A stretch of 64,000 bases of DNA. Origin: Phytophthora colocasiae (lineage: Eukaryota > Oomycota > Peronosporomycetes > Peronosporales > Peronosporaceae). The stretch's first letter is position 1, and each line of letters opens with the position of its first letter. Below the pieces are notes generated by a model. It ran no database searches, had not been told where the DNA came from, and was given only the letters and a program-made list of their open reading frames with translations. Made by a program: the position numbers and the translations under genes. This document shows positions 9,794-19,823 of this stretch, one piece after another. Location of the stretch: positions 372,001 to 436,000 of the forward strand of contig JAGKQI010000031.1 in NCBI GenBank assembly GCA_018806915.1, written 5' to 3'.

Positions 9794-10018
9794 TCACACA
9801 GCAGCTCCTGTAACAATCGGAATAGTGAGCCAAAGGAAAAGTATCATCAAGATCCCAGCAAAAACATACCACTTGTCGTTCGTTCGCTCGTTTGTCAGGT
9901 AAATCGTCGATCCGGCTGGCATTGTTGCAGTCGCTGGCGTTGGTTTCACCTCACAACGATAAACCTCTTTGTTCGGCCCACGGAGCTCGAATGGATTCAG
10001 TAGTGGTTGCTTCTCCAT
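9794..10018 (-). CDS. Small single-pass membrane protein, unknown function
   Basis: A 74-residue protein with a polar N-terminal region and one C-terminal membrane helix (WYVFAGILMILFLWLTIP, residues about 50-67), which resembles a tail-anchored topology. The start context ACAATGG is good, and an Inr-like element (minus-strand TTTTCATTCCGAAATT, 10036-10051) lies about 20 bp upstream of the ATG, which supports a real gene. It is divergent from histone H4. No family is recognised; a spurious ORF is possible. Confidence 0.5.
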   Translation of the reverse strand: MEKQPLLNPFELRGPNKEVYRCEVKPTPATATMPAGSTIYLTNERTNDKWYVFAGILMILFLWLTIPIVTGAAV

Positions 10019-10035
10019 TGTGCTCTTTGATCAAG

Positions 10036-10051
10036 AATTTCGGAATGAAAA
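10036..10051 (-). promoter_or_regulatory. Inr-like element for the small membrane protein
   Basis: Minus-strand TTTTCATTCCGAAATT resembles the oomycete Inr consensus and sits 18 bp upstream of the ATG at 10018. Confidence 0.45.
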
Positions 10052-10208
10052 CCCATTTTCCAAGAGTAATGCAAGAGCGTTTTCGACTTGAGAATTATAG
10101 CGACCTTTTCTGCGGAGTGCCCATGATTGAAAGAGTTTGACAGAAACCTGATGTGATGGCGTTGAGTTAAATTTGAGGACGATCGCCTAAACCGCAGATT
10201 AACTTCAA

Positions 10209-10222
10209 ATTTGGCGCCAAAA
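10209..10222. promoter_or_regulatory. E2F-type palindrome in the histone H4 promoter
   Basis: TTTGGCGCCAAA is a perfect palindrome that contains two overlapping E2F-type half sites (TTTGGCGC on each strand). It lies about 150 bp upstream of the histone H4 start, where cell-cycle (S-phase) control would be expected. Function is inferred only from the motif. Confidence 0.5.
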
Positions 10223-10325
10223 CGTTCAAATCTGCGAAATAGCTGTCTTCCAGGTGGTAAACCTGGCGGCAAAAAAGTAGTTCCGAAGCTCTTCCAAGCT
10301 CCTCATTCTTCATTTCTCCGACTAG

Positions 10326-10682
<357 letters not shown>

Positions 10683-10758
10683 GTGGCTTGTCGGTAGTAG
10701 TCTCGACTGTCGTTCTGTGTAGTTGTCCTTACTTGTAAGATGACTACCTTTCTACTCT

Positions 10759-10774
10759 GGTGTTTTTTAACACC
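10759..10774 (+). terminator. Histone mRNA 3' stem-loop
   Basis: GGTGTTTTTTAACACC forms a 6-bp stem with a TTTT loop, followed by ACCC, and then CAAAGA about 10 bases on, which resembles the histone downstream element that pairs with U7 snRNA. It starts 76 bases after the H4 stop codon, within the normal range. This suggests a non-polyadenylated H4 mRNA regulated by stem-loop-binding protein. Confidence 0.8.
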
Positions 10775-11013
10775 ACCCTCTTTCAAAGATGATTTCACTA
10801 ACAATTGAAAATAAGCTCCAACCACCTGAATGTAAGCAACTTGTTAATTGTCAGTTATCCGCACTGCTTTTCAAGTGTTGACACAGTTGTCGATCTCAAA
10901 CTTAGACACGAGGAATTTCCAGACGTTTGATGGTTTAAATGCCTGCTTATCTCACCTAGCATCACGCACCTCCCACCCCAACACTTGCAACATAAAGTGA
11001 TTCAATCGTCGCT
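10775..11013. other. No gene recognised
   Basis: Spacer between the converging histone H4 and CRN genes; nothing further recognised. Confidence 0.5.
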
Positions 11014-12837
11014 TTAGTTTCCAGAAAACTTTTCGCCGACTTTGTTGGCCAGACAATCGAGATTCAATTTTGTAGGATTTCCACCATAATTTTCGAGAAG
11101 CATCTCCAGATCCTCGTCCAGTGAATCCTTTGGGAAACCGTGAAGAATGGACTTCGTGAGGATCTTTGCATCATTTTGCATTAGTACGGGGAGCGCGCCC
11201 CACCCTTCGTCAAAAAGATCAATCCACAAACGCTGTCCATCCTTGACAATCACATTTGGCACGCGAGGATCTCCATGGACCACGTTAGCAGAGTGGAGTT
11301 GCCATAGCATATCAAAAAGAGCCTTCACCTCCTCACTTGTGGTAGGATATTCTATTGGTTCCCCAACAGGAGACAGCAACATCGCAACCCCATCAGAAAT
11401 CTCTGCAGCCTCCACGAATCTACTTGTCAGACCAGTTTGCTGGGCAAGCTTTAACGCTTTTACTTCTTGAAAAAGACGTTCATCCGAACTCCTATCCACG
11501 ATCTTCAAGGCCAATTCATCTCCATCTTGACCCACTCGTTTTACCTTGAAAACGCGTCCAAATGCGCCACGACCGAGAAAGGCTTCACCTTCCACCACCT
11601 CAACGTTTAACACAGAGCAAGCAGCAGTCAAACGCGTCACCCACGGTGATAAGTTCTTGGTAATAAAGTCACGTAACAACACTTTCGAACCCTCCATGAC
11701 CCACTTCGCCCTGATGACACGTACCACAACACCCTCCAAGCTGTTGATCAACCAAAAGTCCGTGCGGTTGAAGAGAACGGCACTTCCTTCATCCTTCGGG
11801 AAAATTTGCTTCATGTATCTCACGACTTTGCCAAAAGGAGCTCCTCTCAAATATTTAGTGATCGTGCTCTCGAAGAGAACGAGACAATCAAACAGTTCCT
11901 TCACTGCTTTCCCAATACGAAATGAGGTACCTACTCGACTGACCTCGTTGTTTGGTTCCTCCTCCTTCTGATACATCCCACGATGAGTCACAAATGTAAA
12001 TCGCTCCTTGTGATACAACTCACGAGTCACAAGCTTATAACGTTTACTATTGACCAAGACAATATCGAGGCTGTCCAGCACACTGCTGAAGTAAGGAGTA
12101 ATGAATGCGTCAAATAGTTCCTCCTTCTTAATGCAGTCGACTTGGGTCTGAGCTTCCACCGACCAAAAGGCATCTGCTCCGACTATTTCTTCAGCATCCG
12201 AGACGTATCCACCATTCCACAATAACGCCCAATGCTCGTACCCCAATTGTGAATCGGATCTACTCGGCGTCCCGAGGTTTAAAGCTCTCTCAAATGCAGT
12301 GAAGCGTTCCGCTTGCTTACGATCCCGTTCCCGAATTTTTTCCTTTTGCTTACGATCCCGTTCGCGCATTTCTTCTGCCATATCATGCCACATTCGAGCA
12401 TTTTCTTCTTGGATCCTCGTCAATGCATCGTGTGTGAGTATACTTTTGAGTTCCCGCTCGCTACCAGTCCTCTCCGGAACCTCCACCAGCAAGTGCACAG
12501 GGCCATTTCCGGCTGCTTTGTCATGTTCATCCACTTTATTACCCACTTTGCTCACTTCGTCGTCCGACAATCCAATACAACGCAGTTTTGCTCGCGCAAC
12601 AACCAACCGCCTCAGGCCACTCGTGTCCGTTGCGCCTTTGATCACATCGTTTTCCGTCAGCCACGCGCCTTCGCCTTTGTCTTTCTTCGCTAGGAAGAGC
12701 TGCAGTTTGCTGTTAGGGTAACCGAACTCTGGATCCGCTCTGATTGCCTGCTTCAACGCGGACACCGAAGCGTCTTCAGCGATGTCCACCTCGAACACGC
12801 TTTCATCCACCCCAACGATCGCACAGAAGAGCTTCAT
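11014..12837 (-). CDS. Crinkler (CRN) effector with C-terminal protein-kinase-like domain
   Basis: A 607-residue protein. The start was set at MKLFCAIVG, the classic CRN N terminus; the open frame extends 28 codons further upstream without family support. The N-terminal ubiquitin-like LFLAK domain has LQLFLAK at residues 45-51. The following DWL-type region ends in VHLLVEVP (about 114-121), the position of the HVLVxxP motif after which CRN modules recombine. A charged repeat-like coiled region (RERDRKQ) follows. The C-terminal domain is kinase-like: glycine loop GRGAFGRV, lysine in ALKIV, catalytic loop HGDPRVPNV and a DLF in place of DFG, as in CRN8-type D2 domains. CRNs act inside host cells, usually in the nucleus. 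There is no classical signal peptide, which is common for the family. The catalytic residues seen suggest an active or recently active kinase fold. Confidence 0.92.
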   Translation of the reverse strand: MKLFCAIVGVDESVFEVDIAEDASVSALKQAIRADPEFGYPNSKLQLFLAKKDKGEGAWLTENDVIKGATDTSGLRRLVVARAKLRCIGLSDDEVSKVGNKVDEHDKAAGNGPVHLLVEVPERTGSERELKSILTHDALTRIQEENARMWHDMAEEMRERDRKQKEKIRERDRKQAERFTAFERALNLGTPSRSDSQLGYEHWALLWNGGYVSDAEEIVGADAFWSVEAQTQVDCIKKEELFDAFITPYFSSVLDSLDIVLVNSKRYKLVTRELYHKERFTFVTHRGMYQKEEEPNNEVSRVGTSFRIGKAVKELFDCLVLFESTITKYLRGAPFGKVVRYMKQIFPKDEGSAVLFNRTDFWLINSLEGVVVRVIRAKWVMEGSKVLLRDFITKNLSPWVTRLTAACSVLNVEVVEGEAFLGRGAFGRVFKVKRVGQDGDELALKIVDRSSDERLFQEVKALKLAQQTGLTSRFVEAAEISDGVAMLLSPVGEPIEYPTTSEEVKALFDMLWQLHSANVVHGDPRVPNVIVKDGQRLWIDLFDEGWGALPVLMQNDAKILTKSILHGFPKDSLDEDLEMLLENYGGNPTKLNLDCLANKVGEKFSGN

Positions 12838-13039
12838 TATCTTTAGTCGATCCGGATTCCGGAATGAATGAAGAAAATCTTCTAAGCAGGAAAGCGAGGA
12901 AAATTCTAGTAGAAATCGCATCGACAGATACTACCGGAATCGAAAAGTATCCACCACTTTTCAAACTAATCCAGGAAACTACACCGATGTTTCTTCCTGG
13001 AAGCTTCTAAAAGAAAAAAGATTCAAGGGCGGTCAACTG

Positions 13040-13560
13040 GGAGACTTTGAAGTGGTGTGATGTCTCTAACCAGTGCAGATTTCATCCGTATTTCGGTGGA
13101 GATTGCTGGTATTACGACAAAACAGAACAAATGAAAGACCTGAACATTGCTGCAGCTGAAGGGGGAAGCCTTCTCACCTCCGTGACCAAGAAGTGGTAGA
13201 CGAAGATGGAAAGGCGATCATGGCTACTACTGTAGTATTTTCATGGCCGCACCACAGTGATTGCTGGAAAACTACTCGCTCGGCTAACCAGCCGTATTAT
13301 TTGTGAGGCACTGACACGGGGACACGTAGAAATATTGACGCTGCTGTACAAACCTGACTGAAGTCGAGAATGGCTTAAGTGTTAGTGAAAGTGGTTGGGC
13401 GATGTCATTAACATCGGGTTCGCAGTTTATCGAGGCCGCTTAGGCGTACTCAAATGTTTTGCACCAACTTTAAGTGGAGTTCCACCCCGGATAGGGCTGC
13501 GGCGCACTCCAAAAGATCATGACAGCAGCAATGAAATTACGCTGTCAGAGCTGGACATTT
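13040..13560 (+). pseudogene. Possible decayed ankyrin-repeat gene
   Basis: Three short stretches in different frames resemble ankyrin repeat helices: NIAAAEGGSLLTSV, ALTRGHVEILTLLY and AVYRGRLGVLKCF. Oomycete genomes hold many ankyrin proteins with such signatures. Stops and frame changes separate them, so if the reading is right this is a relic. No start, promoter or intact domain is seen, and the similarity is judged by eye. Confidence 0.3.
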
Positions 13561-14040
13561 GAGACCGTCCAAAACAAAATGATACTAATGCGCCATTTAG
13601 AGTTATCGAGATAATCGTGTTTAAAGTTAGGCCATCGTTTTTCGGATTTAAACGAAGTTTCGAGAAATCAAGCGATTAGTGATTTGAAAATCCAAACTGT
13701 CACTAAACTGAGCTCTCTCATTGTTCTAACAGACCCAACAACAAGATAGATACTAGTCTCCGCGCAAGATGCTCCGTCAACTACCACGTCCGCCTTCGCC
13801 TCTCAAGAGTTTGCTTCTCCGGAAGCGCCACTAACCAGCAGCCCTTCTGGAACAGATGCGCTAACTTCTGTACTCTTCAGCAGCCCTTCAGAGGACTCTC
13901 AAGCTGTTCGCATCCAGCTCGCGCAGGACACAGAGCTGGAGCTGTCCACCGAGCGTGAATACGCCAATGATGCAAGCGAAGAGGAAGATGTCGACGAGCC
14001 TGACGACAGTGATGACGAGGACTGGAGTGGCAGCGAGGAT

Positions 14041-15537
14041 ATGGAAGCGGATGATGTGGCGACTGGGGAGAGCGTTGGAAGTGAAGCTGAGGAAGAGGAC
14101 ATTAGCATCAATTTGTACGACGTCCATCTTCAGCAGCAAGTTGCAGGCCTGATTAGCGCAGACAAGTGCAAGCGGCGCTGTCTTGAGGGGAAGGCCAAGG
14201 AGCTTGAGTGGCTGACGTGTTCCCTTGGTCAAATGACCAAGGCCGAGAAGACTACCTGCATTCTAACCCTTATAGGCGTCCTAATGCAGACGGATACTGC
14301 ATCAAGACGTCGTGGTACTGGTGAGCGCGAGAAGTTCCACTTCTATCTGCCGTTCGTAGGCCATGTTTGCCGTACCGCTTTTGCCCACTGTCTTGGCGTG
14401 CAGCCACTTACTGTGCAACGCTACAAGCGCCGCGTCCGTGAAGGGAACATAGCCACAAAGGAGCACGGTAACAAGCTGAACAAGAACGCGTCCACCATCG
14501 ACGCAGTGTGGCTCGTGCGGTGGTTCAAGGAGTTCGCTTCTGAGGTTGGCGAGGTGGTGCCCGTAAGAGTTCGCATGCAGAAGACCAAGGACGGCGTTGT
14601 GAACAAATACTACAGTCGAGAAGACTACACCCTTCTACCACCTACCTTTACCTGGGACGTTCTCTACGATGAGATGCACAAGTACGTGGCTAAAGGTCTA
14701 CGTGTCAATGAGCCCGCCCGTTCAACGTTTAGGAAGCTTTTGTCCATCCACTGCCCTAAGATCAAGATCCGGTCCGCACAGTCAAACGTCTGCGATCTGT
14801 GTTCCGTGTACCAGACACGCATGCGCCACGGAGCAACCGCAGAGCAAACTGAAGAGTTGGGTCGACACACAGAGTCTGCACGTCGAATGAGGTAAGTAGC
14901 GATAGGTATCATTTTGATTTGCGTTTGGATACTAATATCAATTTGATTTACTATAAACATTAGACGAGAGTACAAGAAGGACAAAGGTGACATCCATAAA
15001 GAGGGTGACATCAGCAAGGATTTGGCTGTGATCGTCATGGATTTCTCGCAGAATTTGACGGTTCCGTCGGTCACGTCACTGGTTGCTGAATTATACAAGA
15101 CGCTGGTGGGGGTACAGCAGTACCAGATATTTACGGCAGTTCAAGACCAACCTGGAGTTGTATTGTGTCGCAAAGGACCGGACAATGAACCTGTGGTACA
15201 AGACCTACGGCGTAAAGTTGACGGACGCCTGACGGAGCCTGAGAAAGTGGCACGGATGTTCACACACTTCTTGGAAGACTTGAGTCCTCCCCCTCGCAAT
15301 ACTGAGAAAATGCTGGAGCTGCATAGCAAAATCGGACCCTACGTCCCTGAAGAGCACCAAGCAAATTGGATCTACGCTGCACCAAGTGACCAGGAGAAAG
15401 TAGATGCAAAAACAGCCAAACAAGCTCGTCGAGAGCACCGTGCTGCTATGGCTGCCAGCGCAAAGGCGAACCAGGATCGACGTGGCAGGGAGACTGATAT
15501 TGATGCTCGCCCTACGCCGAAGAAGTCACGCAAGTGA
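14041..15537 (+). pseudogene. Transposase-like gene with a probable internal deletion (two exons)
   Basis: Exon 1 runs from about 14041 (frame open upstream to about 13750 without ATG) to 14891; a GT-AG intron joins it to exon 2 at about 14964, ending at 15537. An acidic N terminus is followed by a Cys-containing region (CKRRC), a conserved YLPFVGHVCRTAFAHCLGV segment, a second Cys pair (CDLCSVY) and VIVMDFSQN, which resembles the first catalytic Asp of an unclassified DDE-type transposase family. Soon after, the text jumps to PGVVLCRKGPDNEPVVQDLR, normally near the family's C terminus. The central part with the other acidic residues seems missing. The superfamily is uncertain, and host domestication is an alternative. 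Confidence 0.5.
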
Positions 15538-16213
15538 AGATCGGTGTCTCTGTAGCAGGCTCAACCAAAATGATGCTAGTGTTCAGGGTGAAAACAAAAT
15601 GATACTTATCGAGACCAGTGTCACTATTCTGAAAATCATCACGTAATTCAAAATTTAACAATGTTCTGATACGAATCTGAAGAAAACAGCATTACCATTG
15701 GCTCCGCCGTGTAATTTTACATCTAAGTAGCCAATAAAAAAAATCGTGTTTTTGGTCTGGGACAGGAGATATATTTTTTAACAGGGCACTGCTCGGTTCG
15801 TATTTGGTTCCTGGAGCTCTACATGGTCTCAAAATGAAGAGGAGACACCCTTCTTTCGAATGGTACCCTTAAATCGCGATTCGTACTTAGGTTCATTAGT
15901 ATTATTTTGTTTGACGCAGTCTCATTTGCATGCTGTTCAGTGTCCTTCATGTTAACCGGATCGAAGGATGCACGAGAGCCACGATGGATGGGGCTACTAC
16001 TTTGATGCGGTTGAATGGCTACACGAGAATCGAACAGAGGGGTGAAAACAATTGAGAATGCGAACTGCATACTGGTTGACTGGTTATTTCCCACGATACG
16101 TTCCAGACCTTCCTCACATTGTGGCGAATGATTTCGACATGCTGTTACTATCAGAATTGCACAAAGAAAACGTTGTTCAGCGAGTTATACATGTATTCCT
16201 CGATCACTCAAAC
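15538..16213. other. No gene recognised
   Basis: AT-rich stretches and short ORFs only. A direct copy of AAACAAAATGATACT (about 15594) also occurs at about 13571, on the other side of the transposase-like gene. Confidence 0.5.
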
Positions 16214-16624
16214 TTAGAGGAAGTAAGCTCCAACCGCCAAGACAGTGGCGCAGGCCGATCCCATAGCGATTTGCGAAGCACCACTCGATCCCGAGGCGCT
16301 AGCAGAAGCAGCAGTCGAACTGCCCGTGGAGCTGGAAGCCGTAGTCGAAGACGAGTCCGTCGTGGTGGTGGACGATCCGGCCGTAGATGTGGTAGCACCA
16401 GCATCAACTGTACCGGTAGTGCTCGAAGAGCCGACAGTAGTGTCAATTGCAACGGAACCGGTAGCACCGACCGTGGAATCAACAGCACCGGAAGCGCCAG
16501 TAGCAGGGGCAGTGGTAACTGCAGACGCAGCAGTCGTAGCAGTTGGGATGGTGTTACCAGCCGATTGGCCATTGACAGCGGCGACGGCCATAGTGGCGAG
16601 GACGAGGACCTGGAAGTACTTCAT
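16214..16624 (-). CDS. Secreted Ser/Thr/Ala-rich (mucin-like) protein, probable GPI anchor
   Basis: A 136-residue protein with signal peptide MKYFQVLVLATMAVAAVNG, then about 90 residues almost only of Ser, Thr, Ala, Gly and Val, and a C-terminal hydrophobic tail (IAMGSACATVLAVGAYFL) after a small-residue stretch (SGSSGAS), as in GPI-anchor signals. It would form an O-glycosylated wall or membrane coat. It is a paralogue of the next two genes, sharing the start MKxFQ, the cleavage region AAVNGQ and the tail. An Inr-like TCCATTTCATTTTT lies upstream (16676-16690). The acidic ORF on the opposite strand is only its shadow. Confidence 0.85.
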   Translation of the reverse strand: MKYFQVLVLATMAVAAVNGQSAGNTIPTATTAASAVTTAPATGASGAVDSTVGATGSVAIDTTVGSSSTTGTVDAGATTSTAGSSTTTTDSSSTTASSSTGSSTAASASASGSSGASQIAMGSACATVLAVGAYFL

Positions 16625-17271
16625 GGTGGTTGGTACTTTTGATAGAAGTCGATTGGAGCTTGAGCACTTGAAAGTAAAAATGAAATGGAGGAAATGCTTG
16701 CAACGTTGTGTGCCTGCCTCTCTCGTGCGCCATACGACTGCATGAACGTGTGGTTTCGCGGCTGGGCAGATCCAAGTTGTACTCTCTCTTCAATAAGCGT
16801 AGAAGAGGAAAAGCTACAGACAACATGCTTCAAAGACTTCGCAACACCTGAAATGGTCGAAAACACGAGCCCTAAACCGTCTGGAGTGTCCATACGGATC
16901 GCCTCTACCAAAGTTGCAGCGCTCTCCCCGTCCAAAGTTTGGGCTAAACTGCGATAGCCTCAACCGAGCGGCGAAATGATCCGGTCTTGGGTAGCTCCAT
17001 CCAAAGAGATGAAACCACTCGCTTTGCAGCAAGAGAAACTTATCAAAACTTTCCAACGGTCTGTAGATCTCTACTTTTTACGTTGTAGGTTCCTGAAAAT
17101 AATTGGCCAAATCCACTGCAAAGCGAAAAGTCATAACAAAAAGATCACTAGAAAACAGCAAATATACGTCTATTGCGCGCGCTTTACAGTGCTGCAACTA
17201 GGAGGGGGAAAACGAAGCTCGAAATGGTACTTTAGACCAATGCACAAGTCCCACTTGGATCCTCAGGCAGA
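16625..17271. other. No gene recognised apart from the upstream gene's promoter
   Basis: Holds the Inr-like promoter of the gene at 16214-16624 (16676-16690). The remaining sequence shows no coding signal I can support. Confidence 0.5.
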
Positions 17272-17706
17272 TTACAGGAAGTAGGCACCTACAGCCATGA
17301 CCGTTGCGCAGGCAGCGCCCATGGTGATCTGAGCGGCGCCGCTGGAGCCCGAAGCGGTGGAGCCCTTGGAGCCCGACGCAGCGCTTTCAGCCGTCGTCGA
17401 AGAGGACGACGCAGTAGTGCCCGACGAAGACGTCGTCGACGTGACGCCCGAAGACTCGGTGGAGCCGACAGTGCCGGCTGATCCGGTGGTGCTGCCAGCG
17501 CCCACAGGAGTGTCCACAGCGCCGGAAGCGGCGGTGGTGGCAGCTCCAGAAGCGCCAGTAGCGGCGGCCGATCCGGTGCTCGAAGTAGCAGTGGAGGCAG
17601 CAGTGGAGGCAGCAGCCGTGGATCCACCGGCAGAGGCGGTGGTGGCCTGGCCGTTCACGGCGGCAATGGCAAGAGCAGCAATAGCGAGGATCTGGAAAAC
17701 CTTCAT
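17272..17706 (-). CDS. Secreted Ser/Thr/Ala-rich (mucin-like) protein, probable GPI anchor
   Basis: A 144-residue paralogue of the gene at 16214. The start was set at MKVFQILAIAALAIAAVNG, which gives a clean signal peptide; an upstream in-frame extension would hide it. The mature part is low complexity (AAATAASTAT-type, later SSGTTASSSS). The hydrophobic tail ITMGAACATVMAVGAYFL follows GSSGAAQ. Base composition is GC-rich, from Ala and Ser codons. The promoter has an Inr-like element (17757-17772). Role and glycosylation are inferred from composition. Confidence 0.85.
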   Translation of the reverse strand: MKVFQILAIAALAIAAVNGQATTASAGGSTAAASTAASTATSSTGSAAATGASGAATTAASGAVDTPVGAGSTTGSAGTVGSTESSGVTSTTSSSGTTASSSSTTAESAASGSKGSTASGSSGAAQITMGAACATVMAVGAYFL

Positions 17707-17756
17707 GATTTTTTTAGGATAGCTGTAGAAGTTTGTAGACTTGGGCACTTAGAGGA

Positions 17757-17772
17757 AAAAGTGAGAATGAGC
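17757..17772 (-). promoter_or_regulatory. Oomycete Inr element
   Basis: Minus-strand GCTCATTCTCACTTTT matches the Phytophthora Inr consensus at 14 of 16 positions, 51 bp upstream of the ATG at 17706. Confidence 0.65.
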
Positions 17773-18605
17773 TTAGATCGAGTGCAAAAGGGAGCGTGTA
17801 CCCATCGAGATCTCGGAGCGTGGTGACGTGGTGAGACCATGGCATGGCGTGCCGGCACGCTGTTTTTCCAGGTGTCGTAGGACAACTTGTATGGTGGATT
17901 TCCAGACAGGGTTCTTATCGTAGGGTTGACTTCGTATTCGCCGATGTGTGATTGGACAAAAGACGATGCAGGAAGCTCACTGATTGGTCAACTGCTAATC
18001 TTCGATGTTTTGCTCTAATTCGTACCGTCGTTGAAGTTGAAATAGTCAGCAAATGCTGTGCGTGTTGTTGTGTGGTGGTGCCGTGGTCGCTCGACGCAAA
18101 GGCGTCTTGCCCTTGCTTTCCCTTTGGGACTCTTTTGCACGATAGCGGCCAGCACGTTTCACAAGTCCAGAACAGCGAGAGCCGTTCGGTGGGGCATGCT
18201 GTCCACAAATGCCCATGACACCAGCCGGGCGCTCTCACTGAGTCTCAGACCGCACGACAGCGAAGTCACACTGCCGCGGCTTTTCGACGCCATGGCCAAT
18301 CCGTTAACCCATTGATGCTGGGTCACCGAGGCAAGTTTGCAAGTCGAGTCGAACTTGACCAACGCCTCGAACCGGATTCTCCAAGCATATCAATTTAGCC
18401 GTGATGGATTGATGAAGATAAAACACGACCAGTGAAAAATGGATAGGATATCCTAGAAATGGATGGGAAAAACGCAGTGTTCATTGCTCGGTTGCCCGAA
18501 GAAGCTATCTATAATGTGCACGTCGAACTGTTGGCGCCCACGAAGGACGTTGCAGTACTTGGGATCTACTATATACGCAGGGAGTACAGCGGCTCGCTGT
18601 TTCGT
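17773..18605. other. No gene recognised
   Basis: Short ORFs on both strands without domains, signal peptides or promoter context. Confidence 0.5.
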
Positions 18606-19028
18606 TTACAGGAAGTACGTTCCCACAGCCAGAACGGCAGCAGTGGCGGCGCCCATGGCACCAGCAACTTGAGACGCACCACTCGATCCCGAGGCCGAGG
18701 CACTCGCGTCCTCCGTTTTAGACGAAACGGCGGCGTCCGTGCTGCCTGACGCCTCAGCAGTGGTCGTGTCTCCCGAGGCCTCCGAGCCCACAGCAGCAGA
18801 TCCAGTGGAGCTTGACACGGGCTCCGTGGTGTTGGCGCTGCTTCCTGTGGTCGAAGTAGCAGTCGTAGCACCAGTAGTCGAGGAAGCAGTCGACGAAGCT
18901 GTTGAAGCAGCAGTCGATGTAGCAGCAGTAGCAGCAGCTGATCCAGCAGTGGAAGTAGCAGTCGAGGCCTGACCGTTGACGGCAGCAACGGCGACAGCGG
19001 CGATCACGAGGAGCTGGAAGATCTTCAT
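18606..19028 (-). CDS. Secreted Ser/Thr/Ala-rich (mucin-like) protein, probable GPI anchor
   Basis: A 140-residue third member of the local family. The start is MKIFQLLVIAAVAVAAVNG; an in-frame upstream extension (to 19097) runs through the promoter and is not used. The mature region has Ala-Thr-Ser repeats (ATSTAASTASSTA), a patch with Glu/Asp (EASGDTTTAEASGSTDA), then ASGSSGASQ and a hydrophobic tail ending VLAVGTYFL. Probably extracellular and GPI-anchored. It has an Inr element 39 bp upstream of the ATG. Confidence 0.85.
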   Translation of the reverse strand: MKIFQLLVIAAVAVAAVNGQASTATSTAGSAAATAATSTAASTASSTASSTTGATTATSTTGSSANTTEPVSSSTGSAAVGSEASGDTTTAEASGSTDAAVSSKTEDASASASGSSGASQVAGAMGAATAAVLAVGTYFL

Positions 19029-19066
19029 AGTGGGGAGAAGTAGTGGAGACTTGGACTCTTGGAAGT

Positions 19067-19082
19067 AAAAATGAGAATGAGA
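19067..19082 (-). promoter_or_regulatory. Oomycete Inr element
   Basis: Minus-strand TCTCATTCTCATTTTT, close to the Inr consensus, lies upstream of the ATG at 19028 and shares its core with the promoter of the neighbouring paralogue. Confidence 0.6.
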
Positions 19083-19823
19083 CTGAGCTGCATGCACTCG
19101 ACGCGAAGAAGCTACTGTACTACATGGGGGGAGGCGTTATTACCTGCCCGCGAAAGCCGCACCGAAGTAGGAGTTGGCATTACTGAAAGATATCGCGATG
19201 TTGAAGAGGCTGGATCCGTCTGACAAGATATAGTCGTTGCCGTCTCTTGCTCGACCGCACTATCCGCACATTTCTGGGGCCTAGTCTGGCTTCACGACGA
19301 CGTTCGGGGCTAGTGAAAGCGTGGGGTTGTCACGAAGGTCTCATACTCGCAGAGAGGAAGAGCCATAGACGTAGGTGGCTTCAAATCATATCGTCAAGTA
19401 CCAGGTACCACAAAAGACCTCTCGATTCACGACGCCTGGCTGCGAAGGTCTCAGAGCTACGAGCAGCGAAAGCAACGTGTCTCGGTAAATGAGCTTGCCC
19501 CAGGTCGCCTGTCCTCTATCGGAGGAGTCTGTCTGCTTGGCGGTTGCAGTGCAATAATGTGTAGTATCGATAACGAGAGTGTTGCTTTCAAGACGTGATT
19601 CATGTCGATAGGTAGGGCAAGAAATAGTCGCTAGCTCACGGTCGTCGCTACGCTCTACACCGAGGTTCTCGTGAAGCTGCGTAAGACAAACTTGGCTCCA
19701 CACCACGAACATTACTCGAAGGAAGACAGCGCAAACGTTTATTACTACTACGTTGACGGAAAGTGGAATTGCTGGTAGGGGACTCTGCACTAGAGCGCAC
19801 TGCTCTCACGAAGGTTGGGCACT
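19083..19823. other. No gene recognised
   Basis: No domain-bearing ORF. Only short overlapping frames are present. Confidence 0.5.

Noticed and set aside
16245..16745. Plus-strand acidic Val/Glu-rich ORF over the mucin-like gene
   Set aside because: It is the antisense reading of Ser/Thr/Ala codons; similar shadows occur over the other mucin-like genes (for example 17357-17722, 18739-18972, 26613-27122 and 28457-28780).
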